Source: Branchiostoma floridae | Lineage: Eukaryota; Chordata; Leptocardii; Amphioxiformes; Branchiostomatidae | Direction of reading: 5' to 3' | Assembly (NCBI RefSeq): GCF_000003815.2 | Contig: NC_049984.1 | Coordinates: 9,983,087 to 10,047,086, forward strand | Length of the DNA stretch: 64,000 bases | Part shown: piece by piece, positions 16,601 to 26,756 of the stretch | Layout: the number at the start of each line of letters is the position of its first letter | Position numbering within the stretch: the stretch's first letter is position 1 | Notes under the pieces: model-generated | The model's database searches: none | What the model saw: the letters and a program-made list of their open reading frames with translations, nothing else | Told to the model about the DNA's origin: nothing | Made by a program: the position numbers and the translations under genes

Positions 16601-19600
16601 AAAAGAAGAAGAAGGAAAACAAGTTAGTCATATCACTGCTGTATGATTACCAATGTACAGATTTGGTCGTTGAATAAGTCAGCAGTAATACCATTATGTC
16701 CAAATATTGACCTTGTATATTATAGGCCTACCTGTAGACACACTCCACTACATGATGTGTCAATATGAATTCTGAACACAAAAGAAAGTTTACCTTAATT
16801 TATATTACAGTCTATATTATAAAGCACACATTTAAGACAGCTCAGCACTTTTCTACAATAATTATATGATCAGAAATTATACCTATCCTGTGTTCAGAGA
16901 ATCCCACCTTTTGACCTTCTCCCTGTAACATTAAAGGCATACTACGCAGTTTTTTGCGCTCAAATTTGAAATATTCTAGAATTAAGAAATATCAGATTTA
17001 CTACTACTTTTTGTCACTTTTTGACACTTTTGTGTCATTATTTCATGTTTGCAACGTAAAGGATTAGCCTACAAACATTCCGCTCTAGGCACCCTGTAAC
17101 CTTGTGTCCCCCCAAGTTAGACCCTCCAGGTCTTGCTTGCCACCGGTAGGTCCCCCCCGGGGTGGGGTAATCAGTTAGCACATGCATGGCAGACTGCAGA
17201 TAAAGAACACAATGGAGATCTTCTTTGGAAACACCTATATCTAATCATTCTAAAATAGCATATAATCATGAACTTATTAGTCTATTTTGTAGGATATCAA
17301 CAAGCTGAGGTCATATTCCCTTCAAAACTGCAAGAAACCAAGGTTGAAAAAACCTTGTACAGAAAGCTAGTCTACTGTACTCAGAGGAACTGTCAACTGG
17401 CCCCCCACTGGGAAGCCAGGCTGATAAGCAAGAAACAACAACACACAGAGGCAGCAACCAGCCTGTGCCCATCTGTTTCTTGGAAGATCACAATTTTTAT
17501 ACATCATAATGTGGTGCATTGATGTCGCAGCATCTCTCCATGAATATTGGTATGCAATGCTATAGGGTTGATTGAGCTAACAATGTAAAGAAAAAGTAGG
17601 AAAAGCTACTTTTTGTTTTGTTCAAAAATCCCGTAGTATGCCTTTAACTCTCATATTTCCAGTGGATGCCATATATAATACCACCACATGAGAAAAATAC
17701 ATGAATTTAAATTGATTTAAAGAAATATACTAATGAAGTATCAATAATCCTGAGGTATATATACTTCAGATATTGAGGTGTTCAAGACAATCTTTAGATG
17801 GCCTCTATTACATTATGGCGGCCGGTGGGATTATGTGGGTTGATGTATAGGGTCTGGCCTTTCACCACCTACTGGTATATGTGCATATTATTTGGCAAAG
17901 CCTAAATGTTTCAAGATTAGGATTTGTCAGGAAAAATTCCACCATGGTCATGTTATAGCAGAAGATACTGATTGCCTATCTATTATTCAGCCTCTCTTGG
18001 CTTAGCCTTTGACTTTGCAGCCTCGTTATTGATTACAATACTGACCAGGGCTCCAAATACTGGGTGCATGTACACCCAGGTGCACCCAAAATTGGAGATT
18101 TGCACCCAATTATTTTCTGTGGGTGCACAGGGTGCACCCAGATATTTTCTTACATTTATGTATGTAAAGATATCAAAGTATACTAGTGTACATCATTCCT
18201 GACATCTAAGTGTTAAAAAGATAATAAAAATGTCTGTCATGGTACTTGTTTAAGAATTTGATAGCTTGTAACTAAGTTTTATGATTAGGTTATTACTTAA
18301 ATTTAAGTGGTGCACCCCAACATTTCTTAGTGCACCCAACTTTTTAAGCTGGGTGCACTAGTGCACCTAATCCCAAAAATGAATTTTGAACCCTGCTGAC
18401 TTTGGCCAGTCAATGGGGTGTTCCAGAAATAGTCAGGAACATCGTTGCTCCCCCTCCCCAACCCATTCACAGTTTGATTACCTGGTCTCAATGTAAGGAA
18501 GTATCATCTGTATCAATCTACCTTTCATGAATGGAAGTCATCCTGAAGTCATCCTGACTGTCTGTCCACCCTAAAGTACTTTGATGAAACATCCCTCGGC
18601 AGAGTTGGAGATTTATATCTTCATTTGCTTCCATTGCCTGAAGGTGCTTTAAAGAACACCATTTCAAGTCCTGGATAGAGACAAGATGACAGTTGCTATG
18701 TATCAATGTGTAGGGAAATGGATTGGCTTCTTAAGCAAGGTGGACTCACGGATAAGGCATGAAAGTCAATACGAGACATGAAGGGGAATTTTATGCAGCC
18801 TCTACAACTTGTACCGGAGATGGCAAAAGTAGAATGCAACAAATGAAAGTCAATGGTTATGATGAAGGATTAGATTCAGCTAATCCACAAGTCAATGCTG
18901 TACGGTATGCCATTAGGTCTTCACTTGCATGCATAGTAGGCATTGAAAGCACATGAACTGTAATTACCATATTCATGATTAGGCCAGATGACATGCAGAT
19001 ACCACTGCTGAGTACAAGTGACATCAGACATGTACATACATGTACATCAGTCTGGTGATTATATCCGTGTGACAGACAGCTTAGGCAGGACCATTACACT
19101 GCAGCACATGGGCCTATGGCAATCTGCCATAATGTTTGGTGTAGATGGGAAATATCACTTCCAGTTGTGTGACTGCTGTCTAGTCCATCTATGATTTAGC
19201 TGTCAGTACATAAAGGTAGTATGTCAGCTGTTAGTGCATCAAGGTAGTATGTCAGGACACTGTAATACTATATTTGTTTCATCGCCTACGCTAGAGTATA
19301 AAATAAGTTTAAGAATAAGTGTTACATTTACATGACCATATGTATACTAACTAGCTATAACGTAGCTATAACATTTGTTTTACAATTATTTCAATATGTG
19401 TGTTTGCTGTATAATAACTTAAGTCATGTCTTTAACAAAATATAGATAACCACAATGACCTTTGACAGTTTTGCCATCATTTTTTATTAGCTTTATATAT
19501 GATATTCTTGATAGCAATATTTTCCTTAATAATCATACTCACGAGAAGGAAAAAACACATTACATGACGTATTGTATACATGTAGAGGCTTGTAGCTTCT

Positions 19601-19693
19601 GTGACTGATATTTGTAGCCTTTGTGTCTGCCCGCAGGTTGTGATAGGACAACTGTACAGTACAGAAAAACTGGTGATAGAGAAGGACATGTAG
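4592..19693 (+). CDS. LYRM4: LYR motif protein 4 (ISD11), three coding exons
   Basis: ISD11 binds and stabilises the cysteine desulfurase NFS1 together with mitochondrial acyl carrier protein, for iron-sulfur cluster assembly in the matrix. Joining 4592-4677, 5894-6014 and 19637-19693 gives 264 bases and 87 residues (human 91). Intron phases are 2 and 0; both introns are GT-AG. Recognisable blocks: [19 protein letters not shown] (residues 10-28), [14 protein letters not shown] (about 31-44) and [13 protein letters not shown] (about 72-84). The eponymous Leu-Tyr-Arg is Leu-Tyr-Lys here (residues 12-14), and the C-terminus stops at KDM without the usual few extra residues. Intron 1 (4678-5893) shows nothing distinctive; intron 2 is 13.6 kb and filled with transposons. 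A candidate AATAAA lies at 20006. Confidence 0.95.
5894..6014 (+). CDS. LYRM4: LYRM4 exon 2
   Basis: Acceptor TTTCTCCATGTAG. The exon encodes [15 protein letters not shown] and then a predicted helix ending in SLQVIKRQ. Phase 0 end at CAG before a consensus GTAAGT donor. Confidence 0.95.
7427..8361. mobile_element. TA-flanked DNA transposon copy 1 (mariner/Tc1-like, non-autonomous)
   Basis: Terminal inverted repeats of about 30 bases begin CGAGGGCGCTTCAAAAAGTA on the left and, inverted, CGAGGGTGCTTCAAAAAGTA on the right. TA flanks each end (7425-7426, 8362-8363). The 935-bp interior has no transposase I recognise. A second copy lies at 57455-58379. TA duplication and GAGGG...TTCAAAAAGT termini are typical of mariner relatives. 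Confidence 0.85.
9203..9554. mobile_element. CAGGGCTC element copy 1, 5-bp target duplication
   Basis: The 352-bp element begins CAGGGCTCAAAAT and ends in the inverse, ATTTCGAGCCCTG. It is flanked by the exact 5-bp duplication TATTC (9198-9202, 9555-9559). The subterminal part is packed with direct and inverted copies of GTGCACCC. No coding capacity. CAGGG-type termini recall hAT elements, but those usually duplicate 8 bp, so the superfamily is open. Confidence 0.85.
9918..11228. mobile_element. Candidate 1.3-kb element with short inverted ends
   Basis: TACCTTTGCCA at 9918-9928 is matched by its exact inverse TGGCAAAGGTA at 11218-11228. The interior contains the 246-bp octamer satellite and a (CA)n/(GACA)n stretch near 11150-11190. 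The ends are short (11 bp), so the boundaries are tentative. Confidence 0.5.
10250..10870. repeat. 246-bp tandem repeat with paired octamer motifs
   Basis: ATGCAAAT occurs at 10267, 10513 and 10759, exactly 246 bases apart, and in the other half-unit at 10631 with a one-base variant at 10385 (again 246 apart). Each is followed about 17 bases on by the inverse ATTTGCAT. About 2.5 units are present, embedded in the candidate element above; a further ATGCAAAT lies at 10040. Confidence 0.85.
12220..12441 (-). pseudogene. LINE reverse transcriptase C-terminal fragment
   Basis: The minus strand reads [20 protein letters not shown], then [20 protein letters not shown], a pattern (RDTGL, two to five residues, DR, W, V) common at the extreme C-terminus of non-LTR retrotransposon polymerases. 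The stop is followed on that strand by a GTGA-type simple tail (about 12205-12222), as at the 3' end of many LINEs. A 5'-truncated relic in LYRM4 intron 2. Confidence 0.55.
14201..14419. mobile_element. TACTGTAAATGCA MITE
   Basis: Perfect 13-bp inverted ends TACTGTAAATGCA / TGCATTTACAGTA bound a 219-bp element with further internal inverted similarity around GCGGTAGT and ACTACCG. The outer TA could be the duplicated target, as in Tc1/mariner-type MITEs. Non-coding. Confidence 0.7.
15456..15783. mobile_element. Candidate MITE with TACCTCCATGAAATATT ends
   Basis: A 17-bp left end, TACCTCCATGAAATATT, is matched inverted on the right with one mismatch. The 328-bp interior is non-coding. The TA at each end could be a target duplication. 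Confidence 0.5.
16935..17643. mobile_element. TTAA-flanked non-autonomous DNA transposon
   Basis: Inverted ends AGGCATACTACG / CGTAGTATGCCT (12 bp exact, weaker similarity further in) are flanked by TTAA on both sides (16931-16934 and 17644-17647). TTAA targets are used by piggyBac and Kolobok elements. The 709-bp interior has no recognisable transposase. Confidence 0.8.
18046..18395. mobile_element. CAGGGCTC element copy 2, 5-bp target duplication
   Basis: A 350-bp second copy, in the same orientation as 9203-9554, beginning CAGGGCTCCAAATACTGGG and ending TTTTGAACCCTG. The flanking duplication is CTGAC (18041-18045, 18396-18400), different from copy 1, which shows independent insertion. The GTGCACCC-rich ends and the central A/T-rich part are conserved between the copies. 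Confidence 0.85.
19637..19693 (+). CDS. LYRM4: LYRM4 exon 3, tiny terminal coding exon
   Basis: Eighteen codons and a TAG, reading [18 protein letters not shown], after acceptor TGCCCGCAG. The sequence matches the human C-terminal exon almost residue for residue over VxIGQLYSTxKLxIE, and its phase (0) fits exon 2. It is too short to stand out as an open frame and lies 13,622 bases from exon 2. Confidence 0.93.
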   Translation, partial: VVIGQLYSTEKLVIEKDM

Positions 19694-20005
19694 AGCCAGC
19701 AGTGAGACAGCCCAGGGAGGATGTCTGCAGCCATGGAACACCCATGCCTCAGGACAACGCACATGTAGGACTGACGGTTGACGCAGATGGACATTTATTT
19801 CTTATTTTGTGGCGTTGACATCCACTGGTGGTGCCAAACCCACGGCATTATTCATGGCAGCTGCATCCAAATGCAGTATATATGGACTCTATACCCTCTA
19901 TTGTCAGGATGGGGAGGGGTGCATGTATCCTATATGACATTTACACAGTTTAGACAATGTGTCATCAACTAGGGTCATTTTCATTTACAGTTTGAAGGGG
20001 TCCTC

Positions 20006-20011
20006 AATAAA
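20006..20011 (+). terminator. Candidate LYRM4 polyadenylation signal
   Basis: AATAAA lies 313 bases after the LYRM4 stop codon; it is the first canonical signal I noticed on this strand after the gene. Motif evidence only. Confidence 0.4.
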
Positions 20012-23000
20012 AATGATTTGAGCTTCTCATGACTAGACAAACAAATAAACAAACAAACAAACAAATACCTTTCTGGGTATCTATCTACCTTATATATATT
20101 CAAACAGTTGAAATGTCAAACAGCATTCTAAAACAGCCTGCACTTTATTGCAATGCATGTATATTATTTGCTGGCCTCTCTCAGGAAAATCCATGTCCAG
20201 CGGCTTTTATTCGTTGTTGGACTGAATTTCTCTGCTCAGGACAGACTGAAGACACCCACTCCATCCCGCTTGACGGACAAAACTTTATAAGATTTTTGAG
20301 ATGACAAAAAATCATGTAAAGTTGTGATTTGTCTGTTCATAAGTCGTAACTTTTCTTTGTAATGGACACCTTCAATTGTGTTTTGGTCTTCAATCAATAT
20401 TATAAGGTTCTGTATTCAATACATATTCAGTAGGTCAGCTAAGTTCCACTTGAAATGTAATGCTCAAAATGCAGCAACAAATTTAGTCCTTTGCCTTTCT
20501 TTTTGGACAAACATATATACACTTGTAAGTCCTCCAGTATTGTTTTTAAGCTATTTTTGTATTAACTATCTGTATCTATTTCAAATAGATACATGTGTGT
20601 ATTATACATGTATAGTTATGAATTAGCCCCTCCCCCATCTTATTATGTGGACAAGCCCTTTAATAGCCCTATGAGAAAGAAAGCCCTTCAAGATAAAGAT
20701 GGCCCAGCTGCAGTGGGAAAACTCTTATCTTTTATATAAGATCTACTTCCACTGTTATTTTAAGCTATCTGTTTCTGTTTCAAACTGTATAAACATGTAT
20801 CCTTTGTGGATGACCCCTCCTCTTCTTATCATACATGCACTATCCCTTTGCCCAATCACTGCATCTCAAAGGCAATGGTTGTACATACAGTTCATATTGT
20901 GTTATAAGATAATCATGTACATGTAAGAGACTGTTTCTGTCAGATATGTTGTCAGATATGTTCTATCAAAGACATAAGTAGTAAATATGATTATGGCCAC
21001 AGTAAATGTTGATAGTTACAAGATAACTGTAATGATACAAGATGGTTGAGTTCTTGATTGCTAGCAGAAAATGATGTAATGGAGCAATGGAGACAGTCTA
21101 CTGTACAAGAGTTAGGATTTGTATAAGTAGTAATGTTATTTTTAGAGTTTGTACTTTGGCACTTGTCACTGCAAGCTTGAAGGATGTATTAAGATGTTAA
21201 ATCTCTTAAAGGGAATGATTGCTAAGAACAATAGAGAAGATGAAGACTATGAATCTGGACTGACAAAAAAAAGACACTTTTGAAAAGTAGGAATTAGCTC
21301 CAATTGGCAGTTTGGGTCTTATCCTTAAGGTGGTATCTCACTGCAATCGGGGCACCGGTGCAGCACTGCAGGGTTCGTTGACTGTGGTACGGTTTTGTTA
21401 TTTTTTATAAATAAGACATTGCGTAATGTGTAAAAGTATGACCAGACAACAAAATGTATGAAAATTTGTCTCCAAAATTCATTGAGTCATCTATGAACCT
21501 CGTAGGGCTGCACCAGTGCCCCAAGTGCAGTGATACAAGAGATGTCTAAATTACAAGTACAAACTTCACTCTGTAAAAAAGTAGGCAACAAATGGGTATG
21601 AAGATGTGTCACCTTTAGAAAATAGTACAATGTACATGTATAAAATCATTACACATTAAAAATCGTGATTAAAAAGTACAATCACCATCTAAGTAGTCAT
21701 TCACTGGTGAGCTCTACATCTAATAGATAAGTTGTTACTTTCTTTAAGAAGTCTTAAGAAAAAGAATCCAGTTTTCCGGATAGACGGTAATGTCTTGTAG
21801 CACTTAGCAATGGTTTTGTACCATGAGAGAAAAGTTGGTCTCGGTTTGCCTGACCACAACAAGTTTGTGAAAGGTCGGGACCACTCCATACAAAGACTTA
21901 CTAGTTACTGCATCATTTCTATTCCACCTGAAGACTATAGAAAAGTGGACAGCACAGATCAAAGTAGACTCACGAACGGCTGGCGCCAGTCTTATTGGCC
22001 CAGCCGGGATGTGCTGACCTAAACTATCACCTCACTTCCACACGGTACCCTCTGAATAGTCACCTTTTGCTTGCTTTGGGACACCTTTCTTGTCGGTTCA
22101 CTTTGTGTCACCAAGGGCATTCGTACTTAGCTCCTTAGCCCACGCATCCATTCTTAGCGTTATTGTGTGTAGTAGGAAGATTAAATCCACTCTCCGTATG
22201 CTGTTTGAAGTAGGAAGTGAAAATTCTGTTCACATATAGCTAGGATATGCGTTCAAACGGCTGACTGCACCATCCGGCCATGACAGGTCACACAGATACC
22301 CGTCCTTGGTGCTGATCGACTCTCCGATGTCTTCCTGTAAGTCCCTGCTTTTCTTTTATGGCGCCAAAGGGTTACCCATGGCACACAAAAGACACGGCCA
22401 CCGGATTCAGTACACGTTTCCATTCCATAGTTGAGACTAGAGAAAATCTTACGGGAAAAAGTTAAGACACTAAGTCGTTATTTCAACCGCCTTGCCTGTA
22501 AAGCTGCTTGTGGTGTCAGAAGGGTATCGGTGTATTACAGTGCGGCAAGGTGCGGGTTAGTATTCACGGCAACAAGTCTCAATTCCAGGGGCATACCTTA
22601 TGCAGTACCCTCTGCTTAGTAGGCACACTATAAAAGAAACGCATTCGACTTTGTAGGTTGCACGCCTATTAAATATATATACAGAAAAAGGTCCTCTGCA
22701 CAGTTTTGAAAAAAAATGAAATTCTTCTCATCTTCCCAAATCACACTTCCTTTGGCCAGGCACGCAGAATGACAGAACTTGGTAACAGGCATATTTTCGT
22801 GAGCTACAGAGCTTATTTCGTTTCTAACCTTTTAACTCAGTCGTTTAAAATCACAAACCCCATGCACTGCCTAAAAGCTGTCGTTAGAAGCAATTTCCGC
22901 TCTAAAGGCCGCGTCTCGGAGAGTTAACTCAATTTATCTTGTCTTTGATGTAGTTTCCGCTGGGTGCACGCGAGCCGATGCACTTGGACAAGCTCGACAG

Positions 23001-26000
23001 GGGAGGAATGAAATATAATAGGAGGATTTCATTTTACTTCTACGCATGGTTTTGCAGCTGAAATCAATAGATACCACCAGACGCATATTGATATCTACTG
23101 TTATCAAGAACTTTCTTTGATTTCTTTTACAACAATTAGTATTTGCTGTGCATTGGTATTGCTTTCATGAAAATACCGAATGGATGATACGTACACTCTT
23201 AAATGGAAGTGTGGACAATTTGCTAGTACAAGGGAGTATTTGGGGCTAGCTCTCATGGCACTGTACGTCTCAGGTAGTTGTCATTCACAGTGTTCGTCAT
23301 AGTCATTTGGTGTAAAGAGAAAGCTATTAAACTTCACTTTCACCCACTGAGAGGTGTCAACCTCTGCTAATCAAAAACGGCTGGTGCATTCAAATCACAA
23401 CCGGTTATTCCTAATCCTTGTAAGTCGGGAGATTTGTGATTCCAAGAGTGGCGGGTGCGTAGTATCCACCAGACTGACTATACTGGCTATTAATTAAAGG
23501 GAGACAAATTTACCAGGGCAGTTGTGCTACCAGAGGAGGTGACCGGCCGCGTAGGGGAAACATGAACCTAAGCGTAGACTGACTGTTCTGGCCAATTTCA
23601 CGATTTTTTTTGCCGATTTCGACGATCCCCGCACCCCTGCAGGAAGGTTTGGTGGAGGCTAGCAGATGCCGGACTAACAAGCGCCTCTTGCTTTAGTGCC
23701 ACTGGGGAGTGGTCCGGCCTGCAGTTAGGCTTCTCAAGGGCGTACTAAGGTCAATGGGTAATCTTGCCCGGTCGACAATTGAGGATGGGCCATTAGCACG
23801 CCATCCCGCAGTTCGGCAGTACTTTTGCCTTTCGAGCACTTTTCCTCTCTTCTGATTCAGGTCGTCTCCAAGATCATCGGTAACTTGTTACTACAATTAT
23901 ACTGCAGTGCTTGAAAGACCCACTTACACACCTGCACGTGCATCCACGTTTTGCTTGGCGCAACATAATTTTAAACCCAGCTCAGTGTACAACTTAAGAA
24001 CACCGCCTTTCCCCCTCCTACGTGCATAACCTTTTGTATCTATTTCTTGATAAGATAAAAAAATAAGTAATTTTTTTTGTTACATGTAATTGGAAGACGT
24101 AACTGATTTGAAGAAAGTAATAACTTGGAATTAAGTGTGGCAGCCTAAAATGTTGATGGCACAACCTGGCTTTTGACTCAGGTTGCCACCTGGGCTACCT
24201 TGCTGAAAAAAATTCGATCACTGTAACTGTAATATGTTACTTCTTGATCTTTATTTTGTCCTGTGACTTATTCATAAGCAATCGCAAATCAATCTGAAAG
24301 CATCGCTCTTCGGGGTAACGTTCATTGAACTTTGCGGTCTGACTTTATCGGCCGAGATTCCAAAATCCATATGAGTTACCTCGCATCGCATTTGGACGGC
24401 ATCGGCTTTGTCCCATTTCGACGTCAAATACTTGACTGGATTTTTTTCTTCATAAAAGCACCCTGGACTGCCATTCAGGTTCAAAGGGGAAGTGCTGGAA
24501 ATCTCAAATACAAGTACAAACTACTTGCGTTTGTGGAATTGATGAGAACTTGGTAGAAGTGTGTTTTACACTGTACAACACTTTATTTATTCATCATTTG
24601 GTTTTCGGCCCCATGTATTGTGGTATAAGTACAGTAAGTAGCCATGCTGGTTAGGATATATGTGTCATATATAGCTAGGATATACACCCATAACCATGGT
24701 AACGGTATCCCTATGAGTGTGCTACAGTGATGGCTTTCCTAACACGTACAGTTCACTGCAGTGCAGATGTGGGTCACATTGTGGGTACGTCCAAAGTTCA
24801 AACCGATGATATGCCTTACCACTTGCCACAAATGGCGCGAGTGATCTAGATTCCAGGATAAGGGAAGTACCGATACGGAACCGTGGCTATCCATCACTCC
24901 TTCAACAAAGGCCATGGTCTGCGTCGTTTACATCAGACCAATCATCAATTATCAGGACGTAACGGAGACCCCATAGACCTATTTGGTGAGAGGTAACTAA
25001 CTTTAAAAGCCTGAGGCATTTACAAAGATTACACTAACATTAACCCAATACACCACAGCGTCCAGTGACGAAGCTAGCTATTCGTATTTGTTCAAAGTTA
25101 CAGCGCGTTCATATTTCGTACTTTAACTTCCATTCTCCTCCCTGGAATTTTCTCATTCTTTTCACCTCTTTATGGAGTTCTTTTTCTTTTCTTTTCTTTC
25201 CTTTTCCCGAAGCCCCCTGTCCATCTATCGTGAATAGTCCGTGTCCTTGTCACGTTTTCCTCAGGACAGTAGTGGGGAGGGGGGCGAGACACACTTGTGT
25301 CCTTTGAATCCTCCCAAAAATGGAATCGCGGAGTAAATTTAGAAACTTGCTCACAACAACACCTTTAGTAGAAGTGTTGTTATACCAGCCTGATCCTCCT
25401 AACACACAAAACTTATTGACCCCTATGACCTTGAGGCTCTAATTCCTTTTTCACAGTTGGAGGTGGCGGGTTTTCAGCTCTCAACAAAACTGCTTCTTAG
25501 CGTGATCGTCACAACAGTTAAACTCGGTAATATTTAATGACCAGTACGAGCGTATGAAAGGTTTTCTTTTCAACCAGGATCGGTTAACCACTTACCCTCT
25601 GGCGATAGAAGAAGAACAGAAGTGTTGCTTGTATACACTGAAAACCAATTCAGCTTAGTGACAGATGACATTTATATGTATACATAGGTACATCTTATAT
25701 AACGCATGGACGAGCGTTCATTGGGCAGCGTTGGCGCGATATTAATGTACTAATGGTGTGTGATGATGACAAGATCATTTATCATCAGCGTTGATACACC
25801 ATTGTTCCCAAGACGCTCTCTGTTTATATATCTCAGGATCGGAATGGCACGTCAAGTACGGACGTCACCCTACTCTTTCCTTGAGGAGAACTAATCAATT
25901 CTCGAGAAGGAGCGGAGAAGGAAAGCAAGGAAATATTGCCTCTTTAGAAATTAGTCTCTGACTAGGCCAATTTCATCTTGATGTTCTACCTTCTTTCCGT

Positions 26001-26157
26001 ACTTTATGGTGTCTATTTGGTGATTAAAAATAATCCTAACAGATGAGAAGAAGTCACACCCTACTGTTCCTAAATCCCCACTGTAGGTTTGCACGCCGTC
26101 TCTCTGAACCAGCCGTATCTACGGAAATAATTACTATCTACCGTAGAGAAATGGTGA
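20012..26157. other. Gene-poor stretch downstream of LYRM4
   Basis: I find no exon that I can assign here. It contains (CAAA)n at 20035-20060, a MITE at 21329-21540, and a comparatively GC-richer part from about 21,950 to 25,900 with several short open frames lacking recognisable domains. Undetected short exons cannot be excluded. Confidence 0.4.
21329..21540. mobile_element. Candidate MITE with CACTGCA...GGTGCAGC ends
   Basis: The left end (GGTATCTCACTGCA, then GGGGCACCGGTGCAGC) is matched inverted on the right (GCTGCACCAGTGCCCC, then TGCAGTGATACA) with several mismatches. About 210 bp, non-coding. No clear target duplication. Confidence 0.5.
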
Positions 26158-26340
26158 AACGCCCCCAAACCGGCATTAGATTTAGCTGCTGACGTCGGTC
26201 TTCTTCCCTGTGCGCAACCATGTCTACGTAATTAATGACTACCTACAGTTGCTAACGATAAAAATCAGGTTGTCTGATAGCACACGTCTCCTCACTGACG
26301 CTCCCAAACCGGTGGTTAGCTTTGCTGCTGACGTCGGTTG
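26158..26340. repeat. Partial duplication spaced 138 bp
   Basis: The segment CCCAAACCGG, then TTAG, then GCTGCTGACGTCGGT near 26163-26200 recurs near 26301-26338 with a few changes. Each copy contains a GACGTC core. Non-coding as far as I can see. Confidence 0.55.
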
Positions 26341-26756
26341 AGTCGATTTCTTCATTATGCAGCGGTCACGATCCATTGCTGGATGTAATGAACTTGGCAC
26401 GGGCTCCCGCTGCCATGGCAACAGATGGAGCCGGTGCGGAAGGCGGCATCGATCCCCATCAAGCGGGTGATGTCTATCGGGCGGGCGGCGTAGACGGGCG
26501 GCGGTACCGCCAGTTAGTACCCAGAAGATATATGCTGAGTAATGCACCTGCCAGTGTAAACTCATAGGGAGAATGGGGTGGACTCGCACCTAGCATCTTG
26601 CCATGGTATAGCCTGACTAAAATCGCGCTCCTAGTCCCTACAGTTGCCGCCCTAGGGAGTCATTAACCCCAGGCAGCGAGAGATTGTGTAAACACGTGAA
26701 TCTGTGTGATTGCAAAGGATCTACAAAAAATGCAAAATAAAATCATCTTTAAGAAT

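Noticed and set aside
21985-22017. Resemblance to part of U1 snRNA (GGATGTGCTGACC)
   Set aside because: Only a short stretch agrees; the 5' splice-site-binding end and Sm site are not present in order.
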